Shown: positions 1 through 9,733, numbered from the stretch's first letter. The stretch: 64,000 nt of DNA from an uncultured bacterium (GCA_949297715.1 CASFTJ010000003.1:97201-161200), one strand, 5' to 3'. Program-made: numbers and translations. Notes: generated by a model from the sequence alone, not told the origin.

Positions 1-1
1 A

Positions 2-340
2 AACGAAATGGTTATTTCAGCCCCTGCTATAAATGAAATTTTGCCGGAATTTATCAATTTTGTATCAAACGACATAATTTTAGGGCATAATGTTAAGTTT
101 GACCTTAACTTTATCAGAACGAACCTTGAAAACTGCGGTTTTGCATCTTTATTAAACCAGTCGATGGATACAATGATATTAGGAAGAAAATACTGCAAGC
201 TCAAAAGCCACAGTTTAAAAAATCTTGCAATTCACTATAACGTAAGTATTGCAGGACATCACAGAGCCTTGAATGACTGCCATATTACACATAATATTTA
301 CCAAAACATTAAAAAACAGTTTTATAACACTGAATCTTAG
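2..340 (+). CDS. DEDDh 3'-5' exonuclease, DnaQ/epsilon-like (5' truncated by window)
   Basis: The reading frame is open to the left edge, so this is the C-terminal part of a longer gene. Visible are the ExoII block GHNVKFDLNFI, a DTM/LGR segment, a SHSLKNLA block and the ExoIII-epsilon block HHRALNDC with its His and Asp. This is the order of DnaQ/epsilon-type and PolC-type proofreading exonucleases. The first motif (DxE) lies outside the window. The chain ends soon after the exonuclease fold, so no downstream domain follows. It could be the Pol III epsilon subunit or a stand-alone DnaQ-family exonuclease; the window cannot decide. Confidence 0.85.
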   Translation, partial: NEMVISAPAINEILPEFINFVSNDIILGHNVKFDLNFIRTNLENCGFASLLNQSMDTMILGRKYCKLKSHSLKNLAIHYNVSIAGHHRALNDCHITHNIYQNIKKQFYNTES

Positions 341-352
341 CTATAGGATAAA

Positions 353-985
353 TCAGTTTCCGGCAAAAAGTTCAGGATAATCAGAAGCCAAAACCTCTTT
401 TTTACCCATAAAAAGCCTGTCGCCATCAGCAATAGAAACTTTTTCAAAAACAGTTAAAAGATCTTCAGGCATTCTCACAAATTTCTTTTGCAAATCACCG
501 TCAACTCTATAGCTTGAGCAAAGAGTCCAAGTATCCGTTGGCACAGAATAGTGAAAAGCGGTTTCGGAATTTGTAAATTTATGCTGTTGAAAAATTGAAA
601 CATTTTTAACACGTTCAAGAAAAATCTTTTTAAAATTCTCAAATTGCTCAATAGAATATTGATTACTTTTTAAGTTTTTACTTCCCAAAAGCAGTCCTCG
701 CTTTGGTTCTTTCACAAAATTAAAAAGCATATTTATTAATTGCGGAAATTTTTTCTTATTTTTAAGATCATCCCAAAAATGGAATCCTTCAGCTTCAACA
801 AGCGGATTAACAAGTCCTCCGCCAGTGCAGGTGCGAATTTCGGCAGAATAAAACTCCTCAGCTTTCAATATATTTGGTCTAAGATGGGAAAAATCTATAT
901 AATTCGATTTCTTCATCATACTGAATACAGGGTGGTCAACAAAACGAATATTTGAAGTAAAAGCAATTGAAGAACTATTTTTCAT
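353..985 (-). CDS. Unknown conserved-looking protein, about 210 aa
   Basis: I do not recognise this protein. It has no signal peptide or membrane segment and looks cytoplasmic and mixed alpha/beta. It contains 'EIRTCTGGGLVNPLV' and a C-terminal block 'GDRLFMGKKEVLASDYPELF'. The start is placed at the Met of MKNSSS; an upstream in-frame Met at 1006 gives seven extra residues, but a TTTATA element 6 nt before the chosen ATG fits the leaderless arrangement seen elsewhere here. It is convergent with the exonuclease gene, with 12 nt between the stops. An overlapping plus-strand frame (740-955) is a shadow. Confidence 0.6.
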   Translation of the reverse strand: MKNSSSIAFTSNIRFVDHPVFSMMKKSNYIDFSHLRPNILKAEEFYSAEIRTCTGGGLVNPLVEAEGFHFWDDLKNKKKFPQLINMLFNFVKEPKRGLLLGSKNLKSNQYSIEQFENFKKIFLERVKNVSIFQQHKFTNSETAFHYSVPTDTWTLCSSYRVDGDLQKKFVRMPEDLLTVFEKVSIADGDRLFMGKKEVLASDYPELFAGN

Positions 986-1131
986 ATTTAATATAAACCA
1001 ACACACAAAAAAAATTGCTAAAAAACTTTTTTAAAAAAGTAAAAAAATAATACAGATTAAGAATTGTAAAGAAAACAATCAAAAATATAAAGCATTAAAG
1101 TTATATAGCCGATTACAAATAGAGTAAAACG

Positions 1132-4100
1132 GTGCGTAGGATGACAGAATACAGTGTACAGCAGCAAAAAATAATAAGCCAATACCGTCAATCGAATAAT
1201 CTAGGCTACGTCATATCAGATGACGAAGTCGTATCAATAATGCAAAAAGAAATGCAACGCACAGGGAAAGTCTACCCTGGCTTTGAACATCTTGCCCAAA
1301 CAACTTCCGCATCCAAAAAAGAAGCTGTAACTACTTATACCCCATCCCCAATAGCTCCTGCGGCGCAGAATGTATTTGGAAGTGGTTTTTATCAGGAAAA
1401 GAATAAAGGATTGGAACTAGAACACACCAATAAAGGCTACGCAACCATGCAACCAACCCTAATCCAACTATTCAGCATGAATTTTTTAAAAAACATTTTA
1501 GTAGAAGGTAATGCCATAGTATCAGAAAGAGATAAAGAAGCCGGTGTAATGTCAGGCTTGGTAAATCTATGGCAAGAAAAATTTAATGAAGAATATTCAA
1601 AATCTCATGTAAGGAAATCACTTTTCAAGACGCAACAAGACTTACAGCAAATGGAAAAAGCGGCAAAAGGCGAGCCGATTTCGACTAATTTTTTAGGAGA
1701 ACCTATATACCAAACATTTGAAGAAAATTTCAAATCCAGACGCGGAGTAGAATTTAATGCTGAAAATATAGCAGACTGTGCAGAAAAATCACAAACATAC
1801 GCCCAAATAAAAACAACAGTAGAAATGGTAAACAAGACAAAAGAGAGCCTTGAAGTAGCGACAAAAGGTGACGTTGCAAGCCAAATGAGTCCAGAAGAAA
1901 GCTCAAAAGCAATTATACAGGCATTCAAACTGGCAGGCGTAACCTCAGTTAATGAAATAAATAAAACCTTAGCAGACATAAACGAAAAATATAAAGACCA
2001 TCCGGATGTATTGAAGTACGGAGGGGATTTCAGAATAAATAAAAACAAACAAGGCGAATATGTAATCTACAGAACCGACAAAAGCGGCTATCCAGCAGAA
2101 GCAACGAATGAAGAATTGAGACTTATAGCAAATGAAATGAGCCAAAGATTAGACAAAACATTAGCCGATGCACTCGGAGTAGAATACTCAAAAGACACAC
2201 CACCGGAAAAAATGGCCTCTCTAACGCAAAAGAAATTAAAAGAATATCAGGATATATATGAAGAAAGTTTTAAAAAAGCGTATGGCTCAATAGATTTAAA
2301 GATATTATCCGAAGAATATGTAGCAAAACAGCAGCAAGGTGTCGCAAACATAGAGATGGGTATAAATTTATTATCAACGGCTCTAATGATCCTTCCTCCT
2401 GTCGCGGTAGCAGCAAGAGGAACCGCACTTGGGGCAAAATTAGGACTTGCCAGCAAAGCAAGTATTGGCGGGAAAATAGTTCAAGGGTTAGAAACCGCCC
2501 AAAAAGTAAGTGCTCCTATAGTAATGGCCGCAATGACCTTAAGACCGACGGAATTATTGGAGCAGATATTATCTAAAAACGGTATGAGTAGCGAAGAATG
2601 GGAAGCCTGGGGAATCGGAGTTTTGCAAAATTCGGTCTATATGGCAACCGGTATGAAGGTAAGCCAGCTTGCCGAACAAGGTGCAGCGATGTATAAAACG
2701 AAGGCTTTGGTAAATACGCTAAAGAAAGCCGGAAAAAGCACCGATGAAATAATTTCAATGGTAAAGGCCAATCCAGTCAAATTTCCTGAAGATATCATAA
2801 AAAGTTTCAAAAGCATCGACAAATTAGCAAAGACATTGCAGGTCACAAGTGAAGCCGCATTGGACATATCAAGCACGTATTTTTTGAATATGGCAATGAA
2901 CAACGGCGATTTACAGATGCAGGATTGGTTAAGTTCAATAGCCTTTGCAATATCAGGCGGAGTATTGCAAAAGCAATTTGCCCCATTAACGACAGAAGCA
3001 AAAGTCCAATATTTATGCGATGCCTTTAAAGATTATGGTGTTACTCCAAATGATGCAATAAACATTCTAAAAACCATGGATGATATATCTGAAGGCAAAA
3101 TTAAAGTGCCGTCAAAAAGTTCAAAAACAAATGCAAAAGATGAATCCTCCGCTAAAACGAATCAAGAACAAAACGCAAACCTTGCAACTCAACAAAATTC
3201 CCAGAATGTGGCAACTATAGACGATGTTATAATTACAGCACCAAAACCTGCTACAGAAGGGCAGGTAAAAGAACCTTCAATAAATGAAAGAATAGAAAGT
3301 GCAAACTCAAGAGAAGAATTTGCTTCCCTTCGAGATGAAATAAAACAAATGGCGGAAGGAGCAGAAAAGAAAGCGCTTCAAGAGGAATACCTTAAAAAAT
3401 ATAACGAATGGTCGCAAAATCCTCAAAGACCTGATGTCAAAATGGAGTACAAACCTGAAAACGAAGCTTCTGCCGCTGTTCAAAACACAGAAAACAAAAA
3501 TAAAAATGAAGCACCTGCACCGGCTGAACAGCAACCAGCCCCCCCGAAAACAAAAGAAGAAGTTAGACAACCTCAAGCTATAGAGCCAAACATCGGAAAA
3601 GTGGTGACTGAAGAAGGATATATCAGCAATATTGATGCAGTAATGAAATTTATTGATTTTCTAAATGAAGTTAATAAAAACTATGATATTGAAAGACTAT
3701 TAGATGTTTGCCAAGTAAGCCCAGACAAAGTAAGCACAACTTTAATAGAAGAAGCGATAGGACTTTTAAAAGCAGGCAACGAAGACGCAAATGAAGTAAG
3801 TACAATCATTACATATTTTAAGAATGAAAATAACGAAATAGATTCTGCAAGAATCCAAAAATTTCACGAATTAGTAGATAGTGGCAAATCAACAGATTCA
3901 GCACTGCTTTCAATAATTAAAGAAGAAGATAAATCGGCACTGGAAACTGCATATCAAGATATAAAGGATGAAATTCCATTAAACAGACTGGAAGCAATTC
4001 AAGTTGCATCATTATCACACCCCAAAAACCCGAAAATTGAAGCTTTATCAAAAGAATTAGCAAAAGCATTATCTGCAGATAATAAAAACCTAAAGCTGAT

Positions 4101-7100
4101 AATAAATAAGATGTATGAAAATGAAGAACTTGCATCAGGAATAACAGAAGCCATAAAAGCAGGCGTAGACGAAAATTACGTAATCGCTGTAATAGATGAA
4201 TTTCAGTCAGCATCAAAAAATGCAGACACACAACATGCGGCAAGTATAATAAAAAATAAGTGTCTGAATGCAATGAAAGAAAAGCCTGACAAAGCAAAAG
4301 TATTTACGGATATATTAAACTACATATCAAAAGGTGATGGAGTTAGAGCACAAATACTTGATACATGCTTAAAATATCCTGACAATTGGCAAGAAATAGT
4401 AAACTCAACAAAAGTACTTGTAAATGAAGACAGTCAATCATATACTGAATCATCAAAAGCCTGCAATTTAATAGCAGAATTAAATAAAGCGGAGATTCCA
4501 CTTGAAGATTGCCTAAAAATGACAGATATAATCTGCAAATCTTCCTCAAATCTAAACAAAAGTTTTTCACAAGAATTCACGCAAAAAATAGTTGATATGT
4601 ACAACTCAGGCAAAATTGATGATACAACGCTTAACTTAATAAATCGTATGCCGGATACAAGCGCAAAAGGAGTAGATGTATTAGAAGCAATAATACAGCG
4701 TAAAGAGCAAAACCGCTTAAATGCAGAAGATTTAAGCAAGACAGAGCTGATGAATTTAATTTACAATCAATCTGAAAAAACATATTATGATAACTATCAG
4801 GAAATACTTAATTTTTACGCAGAAAACAAGGACATTTTGAACACTTCAAAGTCTAGCGACCTAAAAACAAAAATCCTTTATGATTTAATGAACAATTACA
4901 GACCAAAAACAGAATGTAAATCGTTTGATTTATCAGGCTTGAATTCGATTATTAAATTAGCAAAAGAAACTTCTATAGATTTAAATCTAGCAAAGGAAGT
5001 AATAACAAACGGATATGGAAATGAACTAGCTGGATTTTTAGAAAAGATTGATTCAAAAACTTATGAAAAAGAGGTATCACAAATTTTAAAACTGTTAGAA
5101 AATCCTTTTTCTCGAAAATACAGTTCAGATATTTTAAGCCCGCAATTAACAAAAGAGAAATTAAATTACATACTTGATTTGCAAAAACAGCTTAATGACA
5201 AAGGGATAGATGACAGACAAATATTAAATAATGATTTTGTAAAAGAAGTAATAAATGAAGGAAAAGATGTTCCGGAAGAAGCATTAGACAAGCTTAGATT
5301 TTATATAGAAGCAGAGCTTTCTACATTAAAAACCGGCGATTACTTTAATCCGGATGGATATTTAAATCTATTTAAAGTATATAAAAATTCACCAGAGCAA
5401 ATTGATAATATTGAATCAATAATTTTTAATCACAAATGGCATGATTGGATTTTGCCAAGTGGAATTATGAATCAATTTTCCCCAAACAAAGAAATATTAC
5501 CAAAACAAATTGAGCTTATGAACACGCTTTTTGAGATTTCAGGCAACAGTCAAGATCTAACATTACAAAACACAATAATTTTAAGTATTAAAACAAATTC
5601 CGAAGAAGATATAAATGCAAAATTGGAATTTATAGAAGAAAACAAATTACACACTAAATTTTCGAAATTGCAAAAAATAATTAATTCTGATACTACGCAA
5701 TCTGAATTAAGAAAATTATTTTTGTTAATACAATCTGTTAGACATGACAATAAAGACATAGCAAATTTAATAATAAATAACAAATTTGAAAACGAAAATA
5801 TAGATTCAATAGTTTTAGATAAGATAAATGACATAAATAAGAATTTTATGATGAATATTTTTAAATCAAAAAAAATAGAAGAAATAGACAGTTTAGATTT
5901 AAGCAGACTTGCGCACAAGGCAGGAGAATCCAAAGAAATATGTGAATTTATTGAGAAGAATTTTGACATATTTCCCAAAAACCAAATAGCACAAATTGCA
6001 GAAAGTTTAAATGAACATAATAAAGATTTTGCATTAGATTTGTACACAAAAGAATACCCGAATATACCAGATTCTGAAAAAGTTTCCATTCTAGAATATA
6101 CAAATGCCGACAACTTGAATTTAATAACGCAGCTATGCAATAATAAAGAAACGGAATATAAAGGCGCTCAAATAACGAAAGTAGCATACATAACAAAATA
6201 TTATCCTGGTATGACACAATTAGCAGAGACCTTATCAAAAGACAAAAGTGGCAAATGTCCGCCCGAAAAAATCGGTGATTTATTAGAGGCAGTAAAAATG
6301 CTAAAAACTGGCTTAAAAACAATACATTTGAGCAAAAAAATAGAAATATTTGAAACTTTAACCAGCCTTCCAAAATCAACACTTGAATTATGCCAAAAAG
6401 TTGACGGAATAAATTTAGAATTCAATCTGACTCAATTAAAAACGATATTAGGTCAAAAGAAAGATACCGTAAGAATTTCACCGGAACAGCAAAAGCAATT
6501 TGTAAGCAACGTACTTGCAAATAATAATTCATCAACTGAAAACGTATTAAGAAATTACGACTTCAAACAATACGGAAAGAATGGTTTACCTTTAAAATAT
6601 ACAAGAGCGGAATTTACAAATAATATAGAAAACATAATAAAAAATCTTACAAAAGAAGAACAATCAATAATACTTGAACATTATGGTCTGGAGCGAGGTA
6701 ATGCGGGATTTGACGGTCTGCCGAATAATACTGCTTTTGAAATGAAAGGAGCAAGTGAAGAATTAATAGCCGCAGCCCAAAAAGTTAAAGAAGAAATAGA
6801 GAAGTTTACATCGAAAAACTCAATAAACACAGGAAATGCGGAAGTAGATAAAGTATTAAACAGTTTAATTTCAGGACTTCCTGAATTTACATCATTTATA
6901 GGCAAAGAACAACACGGCACATACGCATACAGTGTTGATATTCACACCCTAAAAGTTTTACAAAGTGCGATGAATAATCCTTTATACGAAAAACTCAGCG
7001 ATAAAGATAAAACCATATTAAAATTTGCAGCACTTTGTCACGATTTTGGCAAAAAAGGTGCAACTGTTGACACAGGTCACGCAAGTGCCAGTGCAGAATA

Positions 7101-8217
7101 TACAATTGGCATACTGGACAAATTCAATTTTCCGCGTTCAATTTCAGACAGAATTATAGATATAGTAGATAATCACCACTGGTTTGAAGCATATAACACA
7201 GGTACAGCAAGTGCAGAAGACGTAGCAGTAAGATGCCGCAGACCGGAAGACTTCCTGATATATGAAATTTTAGCAAAAGCTGATTTTGAAAATGTAAATG
7301 ACAATTTCCATATATTGCGTTCACAGGGAGTAAAAAACCAGAAAGAATTTGATGATTTTATGGCGAAAAAAATGGAAGCAATAGAAGAAGTTTTAGATAA
7401 AATATATACAAAAGCCAATTTAGTATTTGACACAAAATTTATGCATAACGGAACGAAATTTCCGACAGAAAGCGTAAAAATAGGAGAGGAAAGAGTTGAC
7501 TTAAAAGTTTTAGATTTAAACAAACTAAAAAACAGTGCAAGTTTAGAGGAGTATGGATTTGCAAGAGGCGTAACTAAAAAGAATGCACGATTTATAGTTC
7601 ACATGATGAATCCATTAAAGAATATTATGGAATCAGTAAAAATTTTGACCGGAAATTCCTTAAATCAAAGTGCCTGGTCTACATCATTAATAAGCATAGA
7701 CAATAATAAAACGTATGGTGGATTACAATTCGGTTTTATATTTGACGTAGACCTTGCGAATATATCGGAAGCTAATTATTTGAACACAAGTTCAGGCGCA
7801 AATAAAAATATTGACATATTCAAAGAAATCTTAATTAATAAAGATAATAAAGTTAGAACCTATGTAAAAGACAATTTAACTAAAAATTTATCTGAAAAGG
7901 GAATTAATCTAAACAACAAAGAGTACGCAGCGTTAGCTAAATATTTAATGTCTAAAAAGTACACATCGCAAATAACAAAAGATGTTAAAATAGGAGGCAA
8001 AGTAATCAAAGCAAAAGCTCTGATTGAATGTTTAGAAAAATCGAGAGATGAATTATTTAAAGGATATGAGCATAGCGAAATAGTTCCGATAAACCCGAGA
8101 ATACAAGGGTTAATAGCAAAGGTCAACAGCATAGAAGAATGTCCTGAAGAATTTTTGCAATTTGCAAAAGAAAATAATTTGCCAATAATCTTGATGAAAC
8201 CGACAAAAGAAGATTAG
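1132..8217 (+). CDS. Giant 2361-aa protein with C-terminal HD phosphohydrolase-like domain
   Basis: This is a single uninterrupted frame. Residues 1-400 are charged and mostly helical. A hydrophobic Ala/Gly-rich stretch (about 415-480) could insert in or contact membranes. Residues about 660-830 are low complexity (Pro, Gln, Glu, Asn). Residues 830-1850 are a long series of short helices resembling a solenoid. An HD domain follows at about 1920-2060, with H1938, the H1970-D1971 pair in LCHDFGK, H2015/H2016 and D2051. These are the expected metal ligands, and the spacing resembles HD domains of nucleotidyltransferase-associated enzymes. The tail (2060-2361) is unassigned. There is no signal peptide. 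The start is a GTG; an ATG three codons downstream is possible. The substrate is unknown. Its size and lack of housekeeping neighbours suggest an accessory or effector role, which is inference. Confidence 0.75.
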   Translation: MRRMTEYSVQQQKIISQYRQSNNLGYVISDDEVVSIMQKEMQRTGKVYPGFEHLAQTTSASKKEAVTTYTPSPIAPAAQNVFGSGFYQEKNKGLELEHTNKGYATMQPTLIQLFSMNFLKNILVEGNAIVSERDKEAGVMSGLVNLWQEKFNEEYSKSHVRKSLFKTQQDLQQMEKAAKGEPISTNFLGEPIYQTFEENFKSRRGVEFNAENIADCAEKSQTYAQIKTTVEMVNKTKESLEVATKGDVASQMSPEESSKAIIQAFKLAGVTSVNEINKTLADINEKYKDHPDVLKYGGDFRINKNKQGEYVIYRTDKSGYPAEATNEELRLIANEMSQRLDKTLADALGVEYSKDTPPEKMASLTQKKLKEYQDIYEESFKKAYGSIDLKILSEEYVAKQQQGVANIEMGINLLSTALMILPPVAVAARGTALGAKLGLASKASIGGKIVQGLETAQKVSAPIVMAAMTLRPTELLEQILSKNGMSSEEWEAWGIGVLQNSVYMATGMKVSQLAEQGAAMYKTKALVNTLKKAGKSTDEIISMVKANPVKFPEDIIKSFKSIDKLAKTLQVTSEAALDISSTYFLNMAMNNGDLQMQDWLSSIAFAISGGVLQKQFAPLTTEAKVQYLCDAFKDYGVTPNDAINILKTMDDISEGKIKVPSKSSKTNAKDESSAKTNQEQNANLATQQNSQNVATIDDVIITAPKPATEGQVKEPSINERIESANSREEFASLRDEIKQMAEGAEKKALQEEYLKKYNEWSQNPQRPDVKMEYKPENEASAAVQNTENKNKNEAPAPAEQQPAPPKTKEEVRQPQAIEPNIGKVVTEEGYISNIDAVMKFIDFLNEVNKNYDIERLLDVCQVSPDKVSTTLIEEAIGLLKAGNEDANEVSTIITYFKNENNEIDSARIQKFHELVDSGKSTDSALLSIIKEEDKSALETAYQDIKDEIPLNRLEAIQVASLSHPKNPKIEALSKELAKALSADNKNLKLIINKMYENEELASGITEAIKAGVDENYVIAVIDEFQSASKNADTQHAASIIKNKCLNAMKEKPDKAKVFTDILNYISKGDGVRAQILDTCLKYPDNWQEIVNSTKVLVNEDSQSYTESSKACNLIAELNKAEIPLEDCLKMTDIICKSSSNLNKSFSQEFTQKIVDMYNSGKIDDTTLNLINRMPDTSAKGVDVLEAIIQRKEQNRLNAEDLSKTELMNLIYNQSEKTYYDNYQEILNFYAENKDILNTSKSSDLKTKILYDLMNNYRPKTECKSFDLSGLNSIIKLAKETSIDLNLAKEVITNGYGNELAGFLEKIDSKTYEKEVSQILKLLENPFSRKYSSDILSPQLTKEKLNYILDLQKQLNDKGIDDRQILNNDFVKEVINEGKDVPEEALDKLRFYIEAELSTLKTGDYFNPDGYLNLFKVYKNSPEQIDNIESIIFNHKWHDWILPSGIMNQFSPNKEILPKQIELMNTLFEISGNSQDLTLQNTIILSIKTNSEEDINAKLEFIEENKLHTKFSKLQKIINSDTTQSELRKLFLLIQSVRHDNKDIANLIINNKFENENIDSIVLDKINDINKNFMMNIFKSKKIEEIDSLDLSRLAHKAGESKEICEFIEKNFDIFPKNQIAQIAESLNEHNKDFALDLYTKEYPNIPDSEKVSILEYTNADNLNLITQLCNNKETEYKGAQITKVAYITKYYPGMTQLAETLSKDKSGKCPPEKIGDLLEAVKMLKTGLKTIHLSKKIEIFETLTSLPKSTLELCQKVDGINLEFNLTQLKTILGQKKDTVRISPEQQKQFVSNVLANNNSSTENVLRNYDFKQYGKNGLPLKYTRAEFTNNIENIIKNLTKEEQSIILEHYGLERGNAGFDGLPNNTAFEMKGASEELIAAAQKVKEEIEKFTSKNSINTGNAEVDKVLNSLISGLPEFTSFIGKEQHGTYAYSVDIHTLKVLQSAMNNPLYEKLSDKDKTILKFAALCHDFGKKGATVDTGHASASAEYTIGILDKFNFPRSISDRIIDIVDNHHWFEAYNTGTASAEDVAVRCRRPEDFLIYEILAKADFENVNDNFHILRSQGVKNQKEFDDFMAKKMEAIEEVLDKIYTKANLVFDTKFMHNGTKFPTESVKIGEERVDLKVLDLNKLKNSASLEEYGFARGVTKKNARFIVHMMNPLKNIMESVKILTGNSLNQSAWSTSLISIDNNKTYGGLQFGFIFDVDLANISEANYLNTSSGANKNIDIFKEILINKDNKVRTYVKDNLTKNLSEKGINLNNKEYAALAKYLMSKKYTSQITKDVKIGGKVIKAKALIECLEKSRDELFKGYEHSEIVPINPRIQGLIAKVNSIEECPEEFLQFAKENNLPIILMKPTKED

Positions 8218-8294
8218 TTTTTACAATTCTTTAAATTAATATAAAAATCAGCAAATAAAATAATTTTTGGGTTTAAATTTTACAGAAGACAAAA

Positions 8295-8425
8295 ATGTAT
8301 ATTAATTTAAACCCATTTAAGAATATTCACCCCATAAATACCTCAAAGAATTTAAATCCGCAAAAGCGAAGCTACACTTCATCAGAAAGTAGGATGAATG
8401 AGGGATATATTTTTTGCCAAACTCT
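8295..8425 (+). other. Short ORF in another frame upstream of the repeat protein; possible frameshifted N-terminus
   Basis: ATG at 8295 opens a 42-codon frame beginning MYINLNPFKNIHPINTSKN and ending at TGA 8424-8426 (terminal codon shared with this interval). It overlaps the TTG start of the next gene in a different frame. A run of six T (8410-8415) lies at the crossover, and one additional T would fuse the two frames. The 'FKNIHPIN' flavour resembles the N-terminus of the unrelated protein at 24180 ('FLNIHPQ'). It may be a frameshifted N-terminus, a leader peptide or chance. Confidence 0.35.
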
Positions 8426-9289
8426 TTGACTAATTCAATGACTAAATATCAAGTGAGTTTTTGTTCTATAAATTCAACAATTAATAAAATTGCTGAAAAA
8501 TCTACTCCAATTAAAGAATTATCAGATGCAGAATTTCAAAAGATGCTTCCTGAGGTTGAATCAAAATTAAAAGAACTCGGGATTAGCCTTCCAAAGCTTA
8601 ATAAAAATAATATATTATTCACAAACAAATTTGTTTCGGATGAAAATTTAATTACAAATAAAAACCTTCGACTATGGATTAAATCAGTGATTTCAGACAT
8701 TACAACACCTGAACAAGCGGAAGTTGCTAATAAGTTTTTTTCGCATGAAAGGTTGTATGGCAATGAATATACTATATTGGGTGATTCAGACATAATCAAA
8801 TCAACAAAAACACCGGAATCAGCGCAAGCAAAAATCAGCATTATGGACAAGTATTTGTCCGATGAAAGTTTATTTGAGAACAAAAGTATAAAGCGAAAAA
8901 TTCTTGATATTATTCATGGAGCCAAAACTTTAGAACAAGCAGAAGCAAAGCTTAGCCTAATAGATAAATATATTTCGTTTAATGACTCATATTACAGTGA
9001 CAATTTGAAAAATGTTATCGGAAGTATAATTTTAAAAGTCAATACACATGATCAATTATTAGTTGCCGACAAATATATTTCCAATGCATGCTTATATAAC
9101 AATGAATATCTTGTTCATGCAATAGAAGACATAATTGCATCAATAAGGACATCAAAAACAGCTCAGGCAAAAATTAGTGTTATGGATAAATATGTTTCAG
9201 ACAAAAAAATTAAAAAAGAATTTGAAATTAAGTTAAGAAAACTCAGATTTTTCTTATTTTACCATAAATTACAAATTTTTTCATTATAA
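8414..9289 (+). CDS. Tandem-repeat helical protein, about five 39-aa repeats
   Basis: The protein has no recognised catalytic domain. From residue about 70 it consists of repeats that start with a [F/Y]xS[D/H/N]xxLxxN pattern and end with 'xxTxEQAxAKxSxxDK'. Copies begin near FVSDENL, FFSHERL, YLSDESL, YISFNDS and YISNACL, followed by a partial YVSDKK. Two predicted helices per repeat suggest a HEAT/TPR-like solenoid that binds another protein. The TTG start is favoured by an AGGG Shine-Dalgarno (8401-8404) 9 nt upstream; ATG at 8438 is the alternative. It follows the giant HD protein gene after 196 nt and may belong to the same accessory block. Confidence 0.65.
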   Translation: MPNSLTNSMTKYQVSFCSINSTINKIAEKSTPIKELSDAEFQKMLPEVESKLKELGISLPKLNKNNILFTNKFVSDENLITNKNLRLWIKSVISDITTPEQAEVANKFFSHERLYGNEYTILGDSDIIKSTKTPESAQAKISIMDKYLSDESLFENKSIKRKILDIIHGAKTLEQAEAKLSLIDKYISFNDSYYSDNLKNVIGSIILKVNTHDQLLVADKYISNACLYNNEYLVHAIEDIIASIRTSKTAQAKISVMDKYVSDKKIKKEFEIKLRKLRFFLFYHKLQIFSL

Positions 9290-9419
9290 ACGTATTTTGT
9301 AAAAAAAATGTTACAAAAGCCTAAATCACTCATTAATACGAAATATAGCCTTTAAAATCTATATAAAATAATGGCAATAATCATAAAATTGTCAACTGCC
9401 AAGTAACATTATACCTAAT

Positions 9420-9440
9420 AAAAAAGACCCCGAAAGGTCA
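9420..9440 (-). terminator. Rho-independent terminator of tRNA-His
   Basis: On the minus strand, directly after the CCA end and a short AT spacer, GACC/GGTC arms enclose a small loop and are followed by a run of T. The position fits termination of the tRNA transcript. Confidence 0.65.
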
Positions 9441-9450
9441 ATTTTAAAAA

Positions 9451-9527
9451 TGGGGCGCCAGATGGGATTCGAACCCATGCATATCGGAACCACAATCCGA
9501 GGTCTTAACCGCTTGACGACTGGCGCC
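9451..9527 (-). tRNA. tRNA-His (GTG anticodon), CCA and G-1 encoded
   Basis: Read on the minus strand, this folds into a standard cloverleaf. The acceptor pairs GCGCCAG with CTGGCGC, the anticodon stem is TCGGA/TCCGA with loop TTGTGGT (anticodon GTG), and the T-arm is ATGGG-TTCGAAT-CCCAT. The 3' CCA is encoded. The base before position 1 is G and faces C73, the G-1:C73 identity pair specific to histidine tRNA. It is the only RNA gene seen in the window. Confidence 0.95.
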
Positions 9528-9548
9528 ATATATTCTTGTCACTTTTTT

Positions 9549-9576
9549 ATACTATCACGAAAATATTTTTTGTCTA
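9549..9576 (-). promoter_or_regulatory. Sigma-70-type promoter of tRNA-His
   Basis: The minus strand has TAGACA (9571-9576), a 16-nt spacer and TAGTAT (9549-9554). This places the start point about 14 nt before the mature tRNA 5' end. Confidence 0.55.
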
Positions 9577-9682
9577 GAGATTTTATTTTTTAGATAACAT
9601 TATAAAAATAACAAAATCATAGTTTCTTATTTTATAACTTTTTCCAGGATTACACCTAAAATTATTAATGAAAATTAAGAAT

Positions 9683-9713
9683 AAAAAAGACAGGCACCAA
9701 ACCTGTCTTTTTT
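9683..9713. terminator. Bidirectional terminator downstream of rpaB
   Basis: A perfect GACAGG/CCTGTC stem (9689-9694 with 9702-9707) and a 7-nt loop are flanked by A6 on one side and T6 on the other, so it can act in either direction. It lies 20 nt after the rpaB stop codon. The 444-nt gap between 9290 and 9733 otherwise holds only the tRNA-His unit. Confidence 0.85.
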
Positions 9714-9733
9714 ATTATAACTTTTATATTACT

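Noticed and set aside
740..955. Plus-strand ORF opposite the unknown gene 353-985
   Set aside because: It lacks an RBS, and the opposite frame is longer and more protein-like.
3100..3600. Low-complexity segment of the giant gene as a gene boundary
   Set aside because: The reading frame is unbroken and no promoter, stop or RBS divides it.
1605..7523. Many minus-strand ORFs inside the giant gene
   Set aside because: They overlap one continuous 2361-codon frame, lack RBS and show low-complexity Leu/Phe/Ser-rich translations typical of the complement of AT-rich coding DNA.
8600..9270. Tandem protein repeats as a CRISPR array
   Set aside because: The repeats are diverged coding units in frame; there is no constant repeat/spacer pattern in DNA. 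No other CRISPR-like array is seen in the window.
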